The notes beneath the pieces are model-generated. The model had not been told where the DNA came from. It was given only the letters and a program-made list of their open reading frames with translations, and did not search any database. From Martelella limonii (GTDB lineage Bacteria; Pseudomonadota; Alphaproteobacteria; Rhizobiales; Rhizobiaceae), in contig NZ_JABUOU010000001.1 in the NCBI RefSeq assembly GCF_013344475.1, positions 620,001-684,000 on the forward strand: a DNA stretch of 64,000 nucleotides, read 5' to 3'. A program made the translations under genes and the position numbers. Below are positions 43,857 to 52,532 of the stretch, in pieces. The stretch's first letter is position 1. Every line of letters starts with the position of its first letter.

Positions 43857-46154
43857 ATGATGACGGCAGAGGGCAGCATGGCGGGCACCGCTCGCCAGGA
43901 GGGGGTTGAAAGCGACGCGCCTTACGGGCGCGGCGGTGCGCGTGCGATCCTGACGTCGCCCGGCATGTTTCTCGTCAGCGGCGCGCTGATAACGGCCTTT
44001 CTCTCGCTTTTCATCCTCCTGGGTCTGACCCCGATCAAGCCGACCGGACGCGTGGTTGTCGCGCTCGTCGCCGCCAATTCGCTGTTCGTTCTGACGATGA
44101 TCGTGCTGATCACTCGCGAACTCATGCAGCTCCTGAAGGCGCGCCGGCGTGGACGTGCCGCAGCCCAGTTGCACATCCGAATCGTTGCGCTGTTCTCCAT
44201 CGTCGCGGTGACGCCTGCGATCGTGGTGGCGATCTTTGCGACGCTGACGCTCAATGCCGGGCTTGACCGATGGTTCTCTCTGCGCACCCAGTCGATCGTT
44301 CAGTCCTCGCTGAATGTCGCGCAGGCCTACATGATGGAGAACGCGAGTTATCTGCAGGGCCAGACCCTGTCGATGGGCAATGACCTGGAGCGAAACCGCT
44401 CGCTCTTCCTGCTCGACCGCCGCGGCTTTGCCGACCTGATGACCCGACAGGCACGCGGTCGCGGGCTTCTGGGCGCCGCGCTTGTGCGCGCCGATGGGAG
44501 CACCATTGTCGAGGCCGATCTTGGCGAGCAGGCCCCGCTTCCGAAAATCCCGACGGATGCGCTTGAAAAGGCTGCCGCCGGAACGCCGACGCTGATTCCG
44601 CCGGGCGACACCAATCTCGTCGGCGCGATCATCGCGCTTGAGGCGGTGCCCGACAGCTTCCTCTACGCCGTCCGCGCGGTCGACCCGACCGTGATGAGCG
44701 CGATGCGGATGATCGAGGACAATGTCAACGAATACAGTTCGATGGAAGAGGGACGGGTTTCGATCCAGGTTGCCTTCGCGGTTCTCTATCTCGGCTTTGC
44801 GCTGATCGTCCTGCTCGCTGCGATCTGGACGGGCATCGCCGTTGCCGACCGGATCGTCCTGCCGATCCGGATGCTGATCGGGGCCGCCGACCAGGTGGCT
44901 TCGGGCGATATGAAGGTTGCCGTGCCTGTGCGCTCTATCGATGGCGACGTCGGCCGGCTTTCCAGTACCTTCAACAAGATGGTTGCGGAAATCCGCGAGC
45001 AGCAGCGCGAAATTCTGGTTGCGAAGGACGAGGTCGATGACCGTCGCCGCTTCATCGAGGCGGTGCTGTCCGGCGTCACTGCAGCCGTGATCGGTGTCGA
45101 TGAAGACAGGACCGTCACGATCGTCAACGTGTCGGCGGGCGAGCTTCTGGCCGCGCGCGACGACGAGCTGCTTGGGCGCAAGCTTGAGGATATCTCGCCG
45201 GAGATCGATCTGGTGATGACGGCGGCGATGCGCCGCAGCCGCCAGAACTTCCGCCAGCAGATCAATCTTGTCCGGCTCGGCAAGGAGCGCACGCTTTCGG
45301 TGCAGGTCACGCGCGAGGATTCGCGCGACGGATCGAACGCCTATGTCATCACGCTCGATGACATTACCGATCTCATCATCGCCCAGCGTTCCACCGCCTG
45401 GGCGGATGTGGCGCGCCGGATCGCGCATGAGATCAAGAATCCGCTCACGCCGATCCAGCTTTCTGCCGAACGGATCAAGCGCCGCTTCGGTCGAAAGATC
45501 GAGGATGAGGAGGATCGCAGGGTCTTCGACCAGTGTACTGATACAATTGTGCGTCAGGTTGGCGACATCGGCCGGATGGTCGACGAGTTCTCTTCTTTCG
45601 CGCGGATGCCGAAGCCCGCCAAGACGCAAGGGGACCTGCGCACGGTCCTCGCGGACGCCGTCTTCCTACTGGAAATGGGCCGCACAGATGTGACCTTCCT
45701 CCGAGACTTCGGAGACGAGCCCCTGGTCGGACTTTTCGATGACCGCATGCTGGGTCAGGCCTTCGGAAACTTGATAAAGAATGCTGTGGAAGCCATTGAG
45801 GCCGTTCCACAAAGTGAATTTAACGGCGAGCGCAAGATATTGGTGCGCGCTGTCCATGACGAGGCCCGCGACCGCTATGTCGTGGACTTCATCGATAACG
45901 GCAAGGGCCTGCCGGTTGAAAACCGCCACATGATCCTCGAGCCCTATATCACCATGCGCGAAAAGGGCACGGGGCTCGGCCTCGCGATCGTGCGCAAGAT
46001 CATCGAGGAGCATGGCGGGAAACTGGAACTGCATGACGCGCCCCCTGATTTCGCCGATGGGCGAGGGGCGATGATCCGCGTCGAGCTGCCGCATGTTCAC
46101 GACGGCGAGGCCGCACGCCAGGAAACAGACAAGGAAAAACAAGATGGCATCTGA
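43857..46154 (+). CDS. ntrY: Nitrogen/redox sensor histidine kinase NtrY
   Basis: A 765-residue membrane kinase. N-terminal membrane segments (about 38-58, 68-88 and 100-125) are followed by a periplasmic region, a further segment VLYLGFALIVLLAAIWTG near 315, a HAMP domain (PIRMLIGAADQVASGDM), a PAS domain and the kinase. The phospho-accepting His524 lies in [19 protein letters not shown], and the ATP site has NLIKNAVEAIEAV and KGTGLGLAIVRKIIEEH. ATG 43857 follows AGGG; ATG 43860 is equally possible. It overlaps ntrX by 11 bases. Homologues in Brucella and Rhizobium sense oxygen and nitrogen signals. Confidence 0.95.
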   Translation: MMTAEGSMAGTARQEGVESDAPYGRGGARAILTSPGMFLVSGALITAFLSLFILLGLTPIKPTGRVVVALVAANSLFVLTMIVLITRELMQLLKARRRGRAAAQLHIRIVALFSIVAVTPAIVVAIFATLTLNAGLDRWFSLRTQSIVQSSLNVAQAYMMENASYLQGQTLSMGNDLERNRSLFLLDRRGFADLMTRQARGRGLLGAALVRADGSTIVEADLGEQAPLPKIPTDALEKAAAGTPTLIPPGDTNLVGAIIALEAVPDSFLYAVRAVDPTVMSAMRMIEDNVNEYSSMEEGRVSIQVAFAVLYLGFALIVLLAAIWTGIAVADRIVLPIRMLIGAADQVASGDMKVAVPVRSIDGDVGRLSSTFNKMVAEIREQQREILVAKDEVDDRRRFIEAVLSGVTAAVIGVDEDRTVTIVNVSAGELLAARDDELLGRKLEDISPEIDLVMTAAMRRSRQNFRQQINLVRLGKERTLSVQVTREDSRDGSNAYVITLDDITDLIIAQRSTAWADVARRIAHEIKNPLTPIQLSAERIKRRFGRKIEDEEDRRVFDQCTDTIVRQVGDIGRMVDEFSSFARMPKPAKTQGDLRTVLADAVFLLEMGRTDVTFLRDFGDEPLVGLFDDRMLGQAFGNLIKNAVEAIEAVPQSEFNGERKILVRAVHDEARDRYVVDFIDNGKGLPVENRHMILEPYITMREKGTGLGLAIVRKIIEEHGGKLELHDAPPDFADGRGAMIRVELPHVHDGEAARQETDKEKQDGI

Positions 46155-47508
46155 TATTCTTGTCGTCGACGACGAGGCTGACATCCGCGATATCGTTTCG
46201 GGCATCCTTTCCGATGAGGGCCATGAAACCCGCGTTGCCCATGACAGCGACAGCGCGCTCGCAGCAATTTCCGACCGCGTTCCGCGGCTGATCTTTCTCG
46301 ATATCTGGATGCAGGGAAGCCGCCTCGACGGGCTGGCGCTGCTGGAAGAGATCAAATCGCGCTATCCCGAGCTTCCGGTGGTGATGATCTCCGGTCACGG
46401 AAATATCGAAACCGCCGTTTCCTCGATCAAGCGCGGCGCGTTCGATTTCATCGAGAAGCCGTTCAAGGCCGACAGGCTGGTTCTGATTGCCGAGCGCGCG
46501 CTGGAAAACTCGCGGCTGAAGATCGAGGTGCAGGAGCTCAAGCGCAAGAGCGGCGACCCGGAGGAGCTGGTCGGTTCTTCGCTTCTGGTCTCTCAGCTCC
46601 GGCAGACGGTCGACAAGGTCGGTCCGACCAATTCCCGGGTGATGATCTTCGGTGCGTCGGGCACCGGCAAGGAGGTCGTTGCCCGGCTGATGCACAAGAA
46701 GAGCCAGCGCGCCGAGGGGCCGTTCGTGGCGCTCAATGCGGCAGCGATCACGCCTGAAAACATGGAAATAGAGCTCTTCGGCGTCGAAGCGGGCGGCGGG
46801 CGCAGCCGCAAGACCGGCGCTCTCGAACGCGCCCATCGCGGCACGCTCTATCTCGACGAGATCGGCGAAATGCCGCTCGAGACCCAGAAGAAAATCCTGC
46901 GCGTGCTCGTTGATCAGCAGTTCGAACGTGTCGGCGGCAGCCGCAGGGTGTCGGTGGATGTGCGCATTCTGTCGTCTACGGCGCTTGATCTGAAGGAAAG
47001 GATCGATGAGGGCCAGTTCCGGCAGGATCTGTTCCATCGTCTCGCCGTGGTGCCGGTGCGCATTCCTTCGCTTTCGGAACGGCGCGAGGATATTCCGTTT
47101 CTGGTCGATTTCGTGATGCGCCAGCTGTGTGATCAGGCGGGCCTGCGCCAGCGCTCGATCGGCGATGACGCGATGGCGATCCTGCAGGCGCATGACTGGC
47201 CGGGCAATATCCGTCAGCTTCGCAACAATCTGGAGCGCTTGCTGATTCTGTCCAGGGAGGAGGATTCCTCCATGCCGATTTCGGCCGAGCTCTTGCCGGC
47301 AGACCTTTCCGACGTTCTGCCGCAAATCCAGACATCGGGCGATGCCCATATCATGACGCTGCCGCTGCGTGAGGCGCGCGAGCGCTTCGAGCGGGACTAT
47401 CTGATGGCGCAGATCAACCGCTTCGGGGGCAATATTTCGCGGACCGCGGAATTTGTCGGCATGGAACGCTCCGCGCTCCACCGCAAGCTGAAGTCGCTTG
47501 GCATTTGA
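46144..47508 (+). CDS. ntrX: Response regulator NtrX
   Basis: A 454-residue NtrC-like regulator. The receiver has Asp53 in IFLDIWMQGS. The AAA+ domain has GASGTGKEVVARLMH and LYLDEIGEMPLETQ, but the stretch that should read GAFTGA is GVEAGGGRSRKTGALE, so the sigma-54 contact loop is lost. The C-terminal HTH is TAEFVGMERSALHRKLKSLG. This agrees with alphaproteobacterial NtrX proteins that regulate without canonical RpoN activation. It overlaps ntrY by 11 bases. Confidence 0.95.
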   Translation: MASDILVVDDEADIRDIVSGILSDEGHETRVAHDSDSALAAISDRVPRLIFLDIWMQGSRLDGLALLEEIKSRYPELPVVMISGHGNIETAVSSIKRGAFDFIEKPFKADRLVLIAERALENSRLKIEVQELKRKSGDPEELVGSSLLVSQLRQTVDKVGPTNSRVMIFGASGTGKEVVARLMHKKSQRAEGPFVALNAAAITPENMEIELFGVEAGGGRSRKTGALERAHRGTLYLDEIGEMPLETQKKILRVLVDQQFERVGGSRRVSVDVRILSSTALDLKERIDEGQFRQDLFHRLAVVPVRIPSLSERREDIPFLVDFVMRQLCDQAGLRQRSIGDDAMAILQAHDWPGNIRQLRNNLERLLILSREEDSSMPISAELLPADLSDVLPQIQTSGDAHIMTLPLREARERFERDYLMAQINRFGGNISRTAEFVGMERSALHRKLKSLGI

Positions 47509-47564
47509 GCTGAAACCGGGCAGATTGCGCTCACCTGAACATACCAAGCCCCAGAGGGGTTCTT

Positions 47565-48941
47565 ATGAAAATCATCATCTGCGGGGCGGGCCAGGTCGGC
47601 TTCGGCATCGCCGAACGGCTTTCCCAGGAATATAACGACGTCTCCGTGATCGACACTTCGGCCTCGCTGATCACCGCGATCACCGAGATGCTGGATGTGC
47701 GCGGCTATGTCGGCCACGGCGCCCATCCCGACATGCTCGCCAAGGCCGGCGCCGACCAGGCCGACATGATCATCGCGGTCACGCTGCACGACGAGATCAA
47801 CATGGTCGCGTGCCAGGTGGCGCATTCGCTGTTCAACGTGCCGACCAAGATCGCCCGCATCCGCTCCCAGAGCTACCTGCATGCCCATTATTCCGACCTG
47901 TTCTCCCGCGATCACATGCCGATCGACGTGACGATCTCGCCGGAAGTGGAAGTCGGCAAGATGGTGCTCAGGCGCATTTCCTTCCCCGGCGCCACGGACA
48001 TCGTCCGCTTTGCCGACGAGAAGATCGCGATGCTCGCCGTCGAGTGCAATGATGATTGCCCGGTGCTGAACACGCCGCTCGTTCAGCTCAGCCAGTTGTT
48101 TCCCGATCTCAATGCAACCGTCACCGGCATCTACCGCGATGAAGAGGTGATCATCCCCCATTCGACCGACCAGATCCTGGCGGGTGATCTCGTCTATGTG
48201 GTTTGCGAGCACGAGCATATCCGGCGCACGCTCGCACTGTTCGGCCACGAGGAGCAGGAAGCGCGGCGGATCGTGATCGCCGGCGGCGGCAATATCGGCT
48301 TCTTCGTTGCCAAGTCGATCGAAGATCTGCAGCCGAAGACCCGGATCAAGATGATCGAGCAGGACCGGGACAAGGCGATCGCCGTTTCCGATGCGCTCCA
48401 CCACGGCATCGTGATCCAGGGTTCGGCGCTCGACCAGAACATCATGATGCAGGCCGATGTACCGGATGCGCACCTGATGGTCGCGCTGACGAACAACGAC
48501 CAGACCAATATCCTCGCCTCGGTGATCGCAAAGCAGCTTGGCTGCAAGTCGAACCTCGCGCTGCTCAACAACCCGTCATTCCACGACGTCACAAAGTCGC
48601 TCGGCATCGACGCCTATATCAATCCGCGTGCGGTGACGATCTCGCGCGTGCTTCAGCATGTGCGCAAGGGCCGGATCCGCTCCGTCTATGCGGTGCAGAA
48701 GGGGGCTGCGGAAGTGATCGAGGCGGAAGCGCTCGCAACGTCTCCGCTGGTTGGCACGCCATTCCGCGATCTGGATCTGCCCGATGGCATCCGCATCGGT
48801 GCCATCTATCGCGGCCAGGAGGTCATCCGCCCACACGGGGATCTCAAGATCAAGGCCCATGACCGCGTGATCCTGTTTGCGGCGGCTTCTGCAGTGCGGC
48901 ACGTCGAACAGCTCTTCAGGGTGTCGATCCAGTATTTCTGA
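47565..48941 (+). CDS. trkA: Trk potassium uptake regulatory protein TrkA
   Basis: A 458-residue cytosolic NAD-binding subunit of the Trk potassium transporter. Two RCK repeats are present: the first begins [18 protein letters not shown] and the second [18 protein letters not shown] near residue 233, each followed by a C-terminal ligand domain ([13 protein letters not shown] and [19 protein letters not shown]). No trkH/trkG gene is adjacent in this window. In rhizobia trkA often lies between ntrX and hfq, as here. Confidence 0.96.
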   Translation: MKIIICGAGQVGFGIAERLSQEYNDVSVIDTSASLITAITEMLDVRGYVGHGAHPDMLAKAGADQADMIIAVTLHDEINMVACQVAHSLFNVPTKIARIRSQSYLHAHYSDLFSRDHMPIDVTISPEVEVGKMVLRRISFPGATDIVRFADEKIAMLAVECNDDCPVLNTPLVQLSQLFPDLNATVTGIYRDEEVIIPHSTDQILAGDLVYVVCEHEHIRRTLALFGHEEQEARRIVIAGGGNIGFFVAKSIEDLQPKTRIKMIEQDRDKAIAVSDALHHGIVIQGSALDQNIMMQADVPDAHLMVALTNNDQTNILASVIAKQLGCKSNLALLNNPSFHDVTKSLGIDAYINPRAVTISRVLQHVRKGRIRSVYAVQKGAAEVIEAEALATSPLVGTPFRDLDLPDGIRIGAIYRGQEVIRPHGDLKIKAHDRVILFAAASAVRHVEQLFRVSIQYF

Positions 48942-49125
48942 CCACTTGTTTTCGTTAGTCCGCACTGACTTGGTAAAAGGTGGCATGGTTCCTCATGTTT
49001 TTCGCCGTTGCGGAAGCTGCGGCGATTTGCTACCAAAAGTTCATGGTATGTTGCACCTGCCATCAGCAGGGCGACGAAGAGGCGGAACCGGCCACGGCCG
49101 GCAAGAGAAAGAAAGAAGCGGCGCT

Positions 49126-49368
49126 ATGGCGGAACGTTCTCAGAATTTGCAGGACCTTTTCCTTAATACAGTTCGTAAGCAGAAAATTTCACTCACGATC
49201 TTTCTGATCAATGGGGTGAAGCTGACCGGCGTCGTGACGTCGTTCGACAATTTCTGCGTTCTGTTGCGGCGCGATGGGCACTCCCAGCTCGTCTACAAGC
49301 ACGCCATTTCGACCATCATGCCGGGTCAGCCGGTCCAGATGTTCGAAGGCGATGACAGCGCCTCCTGA
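49126..49368 (+). CDS. hfq: RNA chaperone Hfq
   Basis: An 80-residue Sm-like protein. The Sm1 region reads [20 protein letters not shown] and the Sm2 motif reads [10 protein letters not shown]; the N-terminal helix [13 protein letters not shown] is complete. It forms a hexamer that pairs small RNAs with mRNAs. The C-terminal tail is short, as in other alphaproteobacteria. ATG 49126 was chosen because it starts the conserved [10 protein letters not shown]; upstream in-frame sequence overlaps trkA. hflX follows. Confidence 0.97.
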   Translation: MAERSQNLQDLFLNTVRKQKISLTIFLINGVKLTGVVTSFDNFCVLLRRDGHSQLVYKHAISTIMPGQPVQMFEGDDSAS

Positions 49369-49445
49369 TCCGGTGAACAGCAATTTCCGATAATTCCCAA
49401 TTTCCCGAAAGCGAATACGAGAACAGGGATTCGTCCCGCGTTCTC

Positions 49446-50726
49446 GTGATCGTGCCGGTGATCAAGCAATCGCGCGCCGAAATGGAGCGTTCCGCGCTCC
49501 CCACGCGCGCTCCCGAAAGCCGTCAGCAGGAGGCTGAAGGCCTCGCGCGCGCCATTGGTCTCGAGGTCGTTGCCTCCGAGATCGTGAGCGTCAATGATCC
49601 GCGTCCGGCCACGCTGCTCGGCACCGGCAAGATCGAGGAACTCGATCAGATCCTGGATGAAAACAATATCGGCCTCGTGGTGGTCGATCATCCGCTGTCG
49701 CCGGTTCAGCAGCGCAATCTGGAAAAGGCCTGGGTTGCGAAGGTCATCGACCGCACCGGCCTGATCCTCGAAATCTTCGGCGAGCGCGCCTCCACCAAGG
49801 AAGGCCGGCTGCAGGTCGAGCTTGCCCATCTGAACTATCAACGCGGCCGCCTGGTCCGGAGCTGGACCCACCTTGAGCGTCAGCGCGGCGGCGGCGGTTT
49901 CATGGGCGGTCCCGGCGAAACCCAGATCGAGGCAGACCGCCGGATGCTGCGCGAGCGCATCACCAAGCTCGAGCGCGAGCTGGAGCAGGTCGTGCGCACC
50001 CGTCAGCTTCACCGTTCCAAGCGCAAGAAGGTGCCGCATCCGATCGTGGCGCTGGTCGGCTATACCAATGCCGGCAAGTCGACGCTGTTCAACCGGATCA
50101 CCGGGGCAGGGGTGCTGGCCGAGGACATGCTGTTTGCAACGCTCGATCCTACCCTGCGCCGGATGAAGCTGCCGCTCGGACGCACCGTCATCCTCTCCGA
50201 TACCGTCGGCTTCATCTCCGACCTTCCAACCCACCTCGTTGCTGCCTTTCGCGCGACACTTGAAGAGGTGCTGGAAGCCGATCTTATCCTCCATGTCCGC
50301 GACATGGCCGATCCTGCCCGCGATGCGCAATCGGCCGATGTGCTGCGCATTCTTGCCGACCTCGGAATCGACGAGGCGGAGCAGAACGCCCGCATTCTCG
50401 AAGTGTGGAACAAGGTCGATCTGCTGGAGCCCGAAGAGCATGACGCTCTGATGGCGCGCGCGGCCTCGACAGAAGGCGTGATGGCTGTTTCCGCCATTTC
50501 GGGCGAGGGGATCGATCCGCTGATGGATCAGATCGCGACGCGATTGTCCGGCGTTCTGAGCGAAACCACGATCACGCTCAAGCCGCAGCAGCTCCATTTG
50601 CTGCCATGGTTCTATGAGCACACGATCGTGGACGAGCGGCGAGACCTGGAAGATGGCGCAGTCGAATTGGACATCAGGCTCGCAAGCGCGGAAGCCGATC
50701 GGCTGGAGAGCTTGCTCGCCGGTTGA
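49446..50726 (+). CDS. hflX: Ribosome-associated GTPase HflX
   Basis: A GTPase of about 426 residues from GTG 49446, or 447 if translation starts at ATT 49383. The N-terminal HflX domain includes LLGTGKIEELDQIL and TGLILEIFGERASTKEGRLQ, then GGGFMGGPGETQIE. The G domain has P-loop GYTNAGKSTLFN, SDTVGFISDLP (G3) and WNKVDLL (G4). HflX splits stalled ribosomes. The GTG falls inside what should be the first strand (RVLVIVPVIK), so an upstream start is suspected: the frame is open back to TGA 49374 and ATT 49383 has GGTGA in front of it. Confidence 0.93.
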   Translation: MIVPVIKQSRAEMERSALPTRAPESRQQEAEGLARAIGLEVVASEIVSVNDPRPATLLGTGKIEELDQILDENNIGLVVVDHPLSPVQQRNLEKAWVAKVIDRTGLILEIFGERASTKEGRLQVELAHLNYQRGRLVRSWTHLERQRGGGGFMGGPGETQIEADRRMLRERITKLERELEQVVRTRQLHRSKRKKVPHPIVALVGYTNAGKSTLFNRITGAGVLAEDMLFATLDPTLRRMKLPLGRTVILSDTVGFISDLPTHLVAAFRATLEEVLEADLILHVRDMADPARDAQSADVLRILADLGIDEAEQNARILEVWNKVDLLEPEEHDALMARAASTEGVMAVSAISGEGIDPLMDQIATRLSGVLSETTITLKPQQLHLLPWFYEHTIVDERRDLEDGAVELDIRLASAEADRLESLLAG

Positions 50727-50869
50727 CGGCGAGCCTTTCATCGCAGACGTTTCCAAAAGCTGAAATGCTGGATCACGGTCGCCACATCGCTGCCGCAGGG
50801 CTGAGAGGTGTGGGGAGCGAGCGGTGAGGCTCAGGGTGACGTTGCCAGCCGCGTTCGTCCCACGCTCTT

Positions 50870-51703
50870 TCAGCCCAGCTTTCGCTCGATCGCCTTTGCA
50901 TCCTGCCAGAGCGCTTCCATGCGCTCCAGCGTGGCGGCGTCGAGCGTTTCGCCTGCATTATCAAGAGACGTCTCGATGTGGTTGAAACGGCGACGGAATT
51001 TCGTATTTGTCCCGCGCAGCGCCTGTTCCGGGTCCACCTTGGCGTGTCGGGCGAGGTTGACGGCGGCGAAGATCAGGTCACCGAGCTCATCGGCGATTGC
51101 CGGCTTGTCGTCGCTCTGCAAGGCCTCGCGCAGTTCGCCGATCTCCTCCTCGAACTTCGCAAGAATCGGTTCCGGCTCCGACCAGTCGAAGCCGACGCGC
51201 GCGGCGTGTTCCTGAAGCTTCAGCGCCTCGGTCAGCGCCGGGAATGACCGCTGGACGCCGCCGAGATGGCCGGCCTTCATGTCTTCGGTGATCCCGCTTT
51301 TGGCGCGCCGCGCGGCCCGCTCCGCCTTTTCCTGCCGCTTGATTTCATCCCACTGGACCTTCACCGCTTCGGGCGTATCGGCCTCATTGACGGCGAAGAC
51401 GTGCGGATGGCGGCGGATCATCTTGGCGGTGATCGCATGCACCACATCGCCAAAGGCGAACAGCCCCTCTTCCTCGGCCATCCTTGCGTGGAACACGACC
51501 TGGAGGAGAAGATCGCCAAGCTCGTCGCAGAGATCGTCGAAATCCTTCCGCTCGATCGCGTCTGCAACCTCGTAGGCCTCCTCGATCGTATAGGGCTTGA
51601 TGCTGTCGAAGTCCTGCTTCAGGTCCCAGGGGCAGCCGGTGACGGGCGTCCTGAGGGCGGCCATGATGTCGATGAGGCGAGCGATATCGCGGGAAGCTTC
51701 CAC
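50870..51703 (-). CDS. mazG: Nucleoside triphosphate pyrophosphohydrolase MazG
   Basis: A 277-residue enzyme with two MazG domains. The first has CPWDLKQDFDSIKPYTIEEA and DLCDELGDLLLQVVFHARMA; the second has FEEEIGELREAL and IADELGDLIFAAVNLARH. The acidic clusters bind magnesium. It hydrolyses nucleoside triphosphates to monophosphates, clearing damaged or signalling nucleotides. GTG 51703 follows ACGGAG at good spacing; longer frames upstream run into the deaminase gene and carry low-complexity sequence, so they are rejected. Confidence 0.95.
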   Translation of the reverse strand: MEASRDIARLIDIMAALRTPVTGCPWDLKQDFDSIKPYTIEEAYEVADAIERKDFDDLCDELGDLLLQVVFHARMAEEEGLFAFGDVVHAITAKMIRRHPHVFAVNEADTPEAVKVQWDEIKRQEKAERAARRAKSGITEDMKAGHLGGVQRSFPALTEALKLQEHAARVGFDWSEPEPILAKFEEEIGELREALQSDDKPAIADELGDLIFAAVNLARHAKVDPEQALRGTNTKFRRRFNHIETSLDNAGETLDAATLERMEALWQDAKAIERKLG

Positions 51704-51731
51704 GGTTCGGGCTCCGTAATGATGAGGGTGC

Positions 51732-52325
51732 TCAGCCGAGCGGTATGGTGTTGCTGCCCTTATGAGACTGGTAGGTGTCCGAGGCAAGGGCGTAGGTCTT
51801 CCGGATTGCGCCGATTCTCGTGAGGAATGCGGACCGGGCGGGCTCCTCGGCAGCCTCCGCCATGTCGATGATTGAGCGGGCGGTAAAGAAGGCGTTGCTG
51901 CGCCGATAGCCGCCGGCATCAAGCCCGTAAAGTTCCTTCATGATCTTCAGATCATGGGGAATTGCGAAACTGTCGCGGGAATCCTCATGGCTGAAGAAAT
52001 AGAAATAATTGTCAAAGCCTGCCCATGTTATCGCTGACATGCACATGGTGCAGGGTTCGTGGGTCGACAGGAAAACGAGGTCGCGCGTCGCCGGTGGGGA
52101 GGGCAGTTCGTAAAACTGCTTCAGCGTATTGACCTCGCCGTGCCAGAGCGGGTTTCTGGTCTCGTCATTGGTGCCGGCGATGACCAGAGACAGGTCGGAC
52201 TTCCTGAGAATGGCGGCGCCGAACACCTTGTTTCCGCCGCTGACGCCCTTCATCGTCATGGGCAATATATCATCTTCGATGACGGCAAGCAGTCTTTCGG
52301 TCAGGGTCTGGTCGTCCACGGTCAA
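51732..52325 (-). CDS. Cytidine/deoxycytidylate deaminase-family nucleoside deaminase
   Basis: A 197-residue zinc deaminase. The catalytic motif is LWHGEVNTLK (His and Glu near residues 62-64) and the second zinc motif is STHEPCTMCMSAITW. The spacing fits nucleoside or base deaminases such as guanine deaminase and TadA relatives, but it is longer than TadA and lacks its usual C-terminal pattern; the substrate is not clear. The start is TTG 52325 behind CCGGAG, with a GTG six bases later also possible. It lies 29 bases upstream of mazG in the same direction. Confidence 0.85.
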   Translation of the reverse strand: MTVDDQTLTERLLAVIEDDILPMTMKGVSGGNKVFGAAILRKSDLSLVIAGTNDETRNPLWHGEVNTLKQFYELPSPPATRDLVFLSTHEPCTMCMSAITWAGFDNYFYFFSHEDSRDSFAIPHDLKIMKELYGLDAGGYRRSNAFFTARSIIDMAEAAEEPARSAFLTRIGAIRKTYALASDTYQSHKGSNTIPLG

Positions 52326-52532
52326 TCCACTCCGGTGGCTGGTCTGGCCTGATTTAAAGGGCCTTTGCCGGTGATGCGCAAGGCTTGACGGTCAGACGCG
52401 GGCAAATTTGCCCTGCAAAGCTGCGAATTGAGGAATGAAATGTGCGTTCCCGGGCCGGCGCGCATTTTCGTTTCTTCAAACCGGGCGCTTCGAGAGCGAT
52501 TGTTATCGCGATCTTGAGAAGGACGGTGCGCC

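Noticed and set aside
43803-45629. A 608-codon minus-strand open frame opposite ntrY
   Set aside because: It is the mirror of the ntrY coding sequence, with a skewed Arg/His/Asp composition and no recognisable domain.
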